Of a DNA stretch of 64,000 nucleotides, positions 62,099 to 64,000 are shown in pieces. How positions within the stretch are numbered: the stretch's first letter is position 1; each line of letters opens with the position of its first letter. Location: assembly GCA_003010405.1 (NCBI GenBank), contig PJLO01000003.1:272612-336611 (forward strand), read 5' to 3'. Made by a program: the position numbers and the translations under genes. The stretch is from Acidobacteriota bacterium (lineage in GTDB: Bacteria > Acidobacteriota > Terriglobia > Terriglobales > Acidobacteriaceae). The notes beneath the pieces were generated by a model. That model was not told the DNA's origin, searched no databases, and was given only the letters and a program-made list of their open reading frames with translations.

Positions 62099-63922
62099 AT
62101 GCTTATCAAACAGCGTTCGTGGGTGATTTTTCTGCTACAAGTGATGCTGGTTGTATCCAGCATCTGTTTGGCATGGCTTCTACGCTTTGAATTTTGTTTT
62201 AAAAATCCGAAGCCGTTACTTCTTGCGATACCTGTTCTTGTGCTCATACGTGTCATTGCCATGGCGCGGTTTAACTTGTATCACGGTTATTGGCGTTACA
62301 CCGGCCTGAGTGATGCAGCCGATATTTTCAAAGCGGTCGCTATCGGCTCAGCTGTGTTCTTCATCGTTCTGCGCTGGGTATTCGGGGTTACGGCGTTTCC
62401 GCTGTCAGTCTACCTTTTGGAGGCGATGCTCACGGGGATAGCACTGGGCGGGGTGCGGGTCTTGTCGCGGGCTGTAACACAGGCCATTGAACGCCATCAA
62501 CACGACGCCGGAAAGAAGACGACCTTGGTGGTTGGTGTTGGTGCGGCTGGAGTATTGCTGGAATCTGCGCTGCAACAGAGCAATTACACCTTGACTGGTT
62601 TTGTTGACGACGACCGGAGAAAAGTTGGTGTTAATGTCCGGGGAGTTCCGGTGCTCGGTACGATTAATGACCTGCCTCAACTGGTGCGGGCGTATAGGGT
62701 TGATGAGGTGTTGATTGCTATTCCCTCGGCAACTGGAAAACAGATGCAAAGGATCGTTGATTACTGCACTAAATCAGGCGCTCGCTTCCGTACTATTCCC
62801 AGTGTCTCGGAGCTTGTCGATGGCAGAGTTACAGTTGGACAACTTCGCGAGGTTAATTTGGACGATCTTTTGGGGCGTGATCCCATTCGGCTTGATGTTT
62901 CTCGAATCTGCGAACAACTTAAAGATCGGGTGGTGCTCGTCACAGGCGCTGCGGGTTCCATCGGATCGGAACTCTGCCGTCAGATCGTAAAATACAAGCC
63001 TGCAAAGCTAGTTTGTGTTGACCAGGCCGAAACTCCGCTGTTTTACGTGCAGCTTCAGTTAACGAAGCTGGGAAGCCCCGCAGAGCGTATTTGTTATCAC
63101 GTCGCCGACATCACTGACTCAGACCGGATGCGTGCAATCATCGCTGATTACGGTGTCACCGCTATTTTTCACGCAGCGGCGTATAAGCACGTTCCGCTTA
63201 TGGAAGAGAATCTATCGGAGGCATTGAAAAATAACGTCTTCGGGCTTGTTGATTTGCTGAATGTAGCCCAGGAATGTGGCTGCAAGGACTTTCTGCTTAT
63301 CTCTTCGGATAAAGCTGTCAATCCGTCCAGTTTCATGGGATGCACCAAGCGGCTGGGAGAGCTGATTCTGGCGGCACGTCAAAAATCTGGCATGCGCTGT
63401 GTTTCCGTCCGTTTTGGCAACGTATTAGGGTCGCAAGGTAGCGTCATTCCTGAGTTTCAGGAGCAAATACGAAATGATCGGCAGATTACAGTGACCCATC
63501 CGGACATTACCCGTTACTTCATGACTATCCCGGAGGCAGCAGCGCTGGTCCTGCAAGGGTTTGCAGTGGGAGAGCCTGGCGACATCTTGGTTCTGGACAT
63601 GGGCGAACCAGTGCGTATTGTGGATCTGGCACGTTCGTTGATCAAGATGTCAGGCATGAAGGAAGACGGGGTGAAGATCGTATATACCGGCTTGCGCCCC
63701 GGTGAAAAGCTGTTTGAAGAACTGTTTTACTCCAGTGAAAAACAGACGCCCACAATCGTCGACAAGGTGTGGCGCACGCGAAGTCGAATGCTGTCGTGGC
63801 CAGAGTTGCAGCAGGGGTTGGACAGAATTCGTGTCGCCAGTTCTACCAGTGACGAGGAGCTCATCCGCTCTAGGGAAACTCTGATTAAGTCCTTCTCTGC
63901 TTTCCACAGTGTCATTGTGTAG
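62099..63922 (+). CDS. membrane-bound NDP-sugar 4,6-dehydratase/epimerase (CapD/WbpM/PglF type)
   Basis: A 607-residue protein. Four N-terminal helices ('FLLQVMLVVSSICLAWLLRF' first) are followed by a Rossmann domain ('TLVVGVGAAGVLLES') and an extended SDR domain ('VVLVTGAAGSIGSELCRQIV', 'IFHAAAYKHVPLMEENLSEALKNNVFG', 'LLISSDKAVNPSSFMGCTKRLGE'). The SDR Tyr is replaced by Met (MxxxK), as in UDP-GlcNAc 4,6-dehydratases. It supplies deoxyamino-sugars for surface polysaccharide. ATG 62099 with GAGG six bases upstream. The C-terminal tail ('LIKSFSAFHSVIV') lacks the usual 'LVPEY' ending, perhaps changed by the adjacent IS. Confidence 0.92.
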   Translation: MLIKQRSWVIFLLQVMLVVSSICLAWLLRFEFCFKNPKPLLLAIPVLVLIRVIAMARFNLYHGYWRYTGLSDAADIFKAVAIGSAVFFIVLRWVFGVTAFPLSVYLLEAMLTGIALGGVRVLSRAVTQAIERHQHDAGKKTTLVVGVGAAGVLLESALQQSNYTLTGFVDDDRRKVGVNVRGVPVLGTINDLPQLVRAYRVDEVLIAIPSATGKQMQRIVDYCTKSGARFRTIPSVSELVDGRVTVGQLREVNLDDLLGRDPIRLDVSRICEQLKDRVVLVTGAAGSIGSELCRQIVKYKPAKLVCVDQAETPLFYVQLQLTKLGSPAERICYHVADITDSDRMRAIIADYGVTAIFHAAAYKHVPLMEENLSEALKNNVFGLVDLLNVAQECGCKDFLLISSDKAVNPSSFMGCTKRLGELILAARQKSGMRCVSVRFGNVLGSQGSVIPEFQEQIRNDRQITVTHPDITRYFMTIPEAAALVLQGFAVGEPGDILVLDMGEPVRIVDLARSLIKMSGMKEDGVKIVYTGLRPGEKLFEELFYSSEKQTPTIVDKVWRTRSRMLSWPELQQGLDRIRVASSTSDEELIRSRETLIKSFSAFHSVIV

Positions 63923-63947
63923 ATTGAGTCAAGAGACTCTGAAGACA

Positions 63948-64000
63948 ATGAGACAGCGGACACTGGCAATGACGACGGGATTTGAGCGGTACAGCAAGAA
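63948..64000 (+). mobile_element. start of an IS5-family transposase (partial)
   Basis: The last 53 bases encode 17 residues, MRQRTLAMTTGFERYSK, which closely match the N-terminus of IS5-type transposases (M-[RK]-Q-x-T-[LF]-A-x-x-GFE-x-Y-x-K). The element continues beyond the window; its left inverted repeat should lie within 63923-63947 or overlap the end of the upstream gene but cannot be defined from one end. Confidence 0.7.

Overview
The window looks like a chromosomal segment of an Acidobacteriota genome, probably of the Terriglobia ('Koribacter/Sulfotelmatobacter'-like). This is inferred from moderately high GC, Gram-negative envelope genes (TolC, Wzi, HlyD), hopanoid-type glycosyltransferases, the lysC-hom-thrC-thrB order, cysteine-rich Crp/Fnr proteins and frequent TTG starts. 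It is gene-dense and mostly housekeeping. I saw no prophage, CRISPR array, rRNA or tRNA. The only mobile element is the first 17 codons of an IS5-type transposase at the right edge.

Layout. 1-4.1 kb: tail of an OB-fold protein, then a leftward run of YihY, QueF, an MFS transporter and an HpnB-like glycosyltransferase. 4.3-8.9 kb: HlyD adaptor, periplasmic TPR protein, TolC, and an overlapping pair of four-helix EamA/SMR-type transporters. 9-12.4 kb: RimO, YacG, PgpA and an IPT/NHL propeller protein. 12.5-17.6 kb: leftward carA-carB-FKBP with an ARG-box-like palindrome upstream. 17.7-25 kb: LepB, a TPR-like protein, YvcK, a PabB-PabC fusion, GlmU and PurU. 25-28.7 kb: AmrS-type radical SAM protein, rhodanese, zinc-ribbon protein, ferritin-like protein, a candidate small RNA and MsrA. 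28.7-32.6 kb: hemX-hemA-hemC-hemD (early tetrapyrrole pathway from glutamyl-tRNA). 32.8-35.3 kb: two envelope-associated small proteins and two tandem Crp/Fnr paralogues, one without its DNA-binding domain. 35.7-40.8 kb: lysC-hom-thrC-thrB. 40.9-46.9 kb: glutamate synthase gltB-gltD. 47-54.3 kb: DEAD-box helicase, HpnI-like glycosyltransferase, ArnT-like transferase, AhcY and a zinc-ribbon membrane protein. 54.4-59.6 kb: a receiver-receiver-PEP-synthase-like hybrid, a YidB-like protein and glutamate dehydrogenase. 60-64 kb: Wzi and a CapD/WbpM-type dehydratase, probably the edge of an exopolysaccharide locus, followed by the IS5-type start.

The most interesting signal is the untranslated leader of lysC-hom-thrC-thrB. 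After a TTGACA-type promoter comes a 30-residue reading frame with five ACA threonine codons in nine positions, then a perfect 13-bp hairpin just before lysC. A segment inside the leader frame can pair with the 5' arm of that hairpin. This has all the parts of a ribosome-dependent transcription attenuator sensing threonine (perhaps isoleucine) charging, and no usual gene caller would list it. Other signals worth checking are the receiver/PEP-synthase hybrid lacking a recognisable phosphohistidine domain, the HTH-less Crp/Fnr paralogue, a structured 5' leader on the DEAD-box gene, an orphan terminator marking a possible small RNA, and several operator-like dyads.

All family assignments are from reading motifs; no database search was possible.
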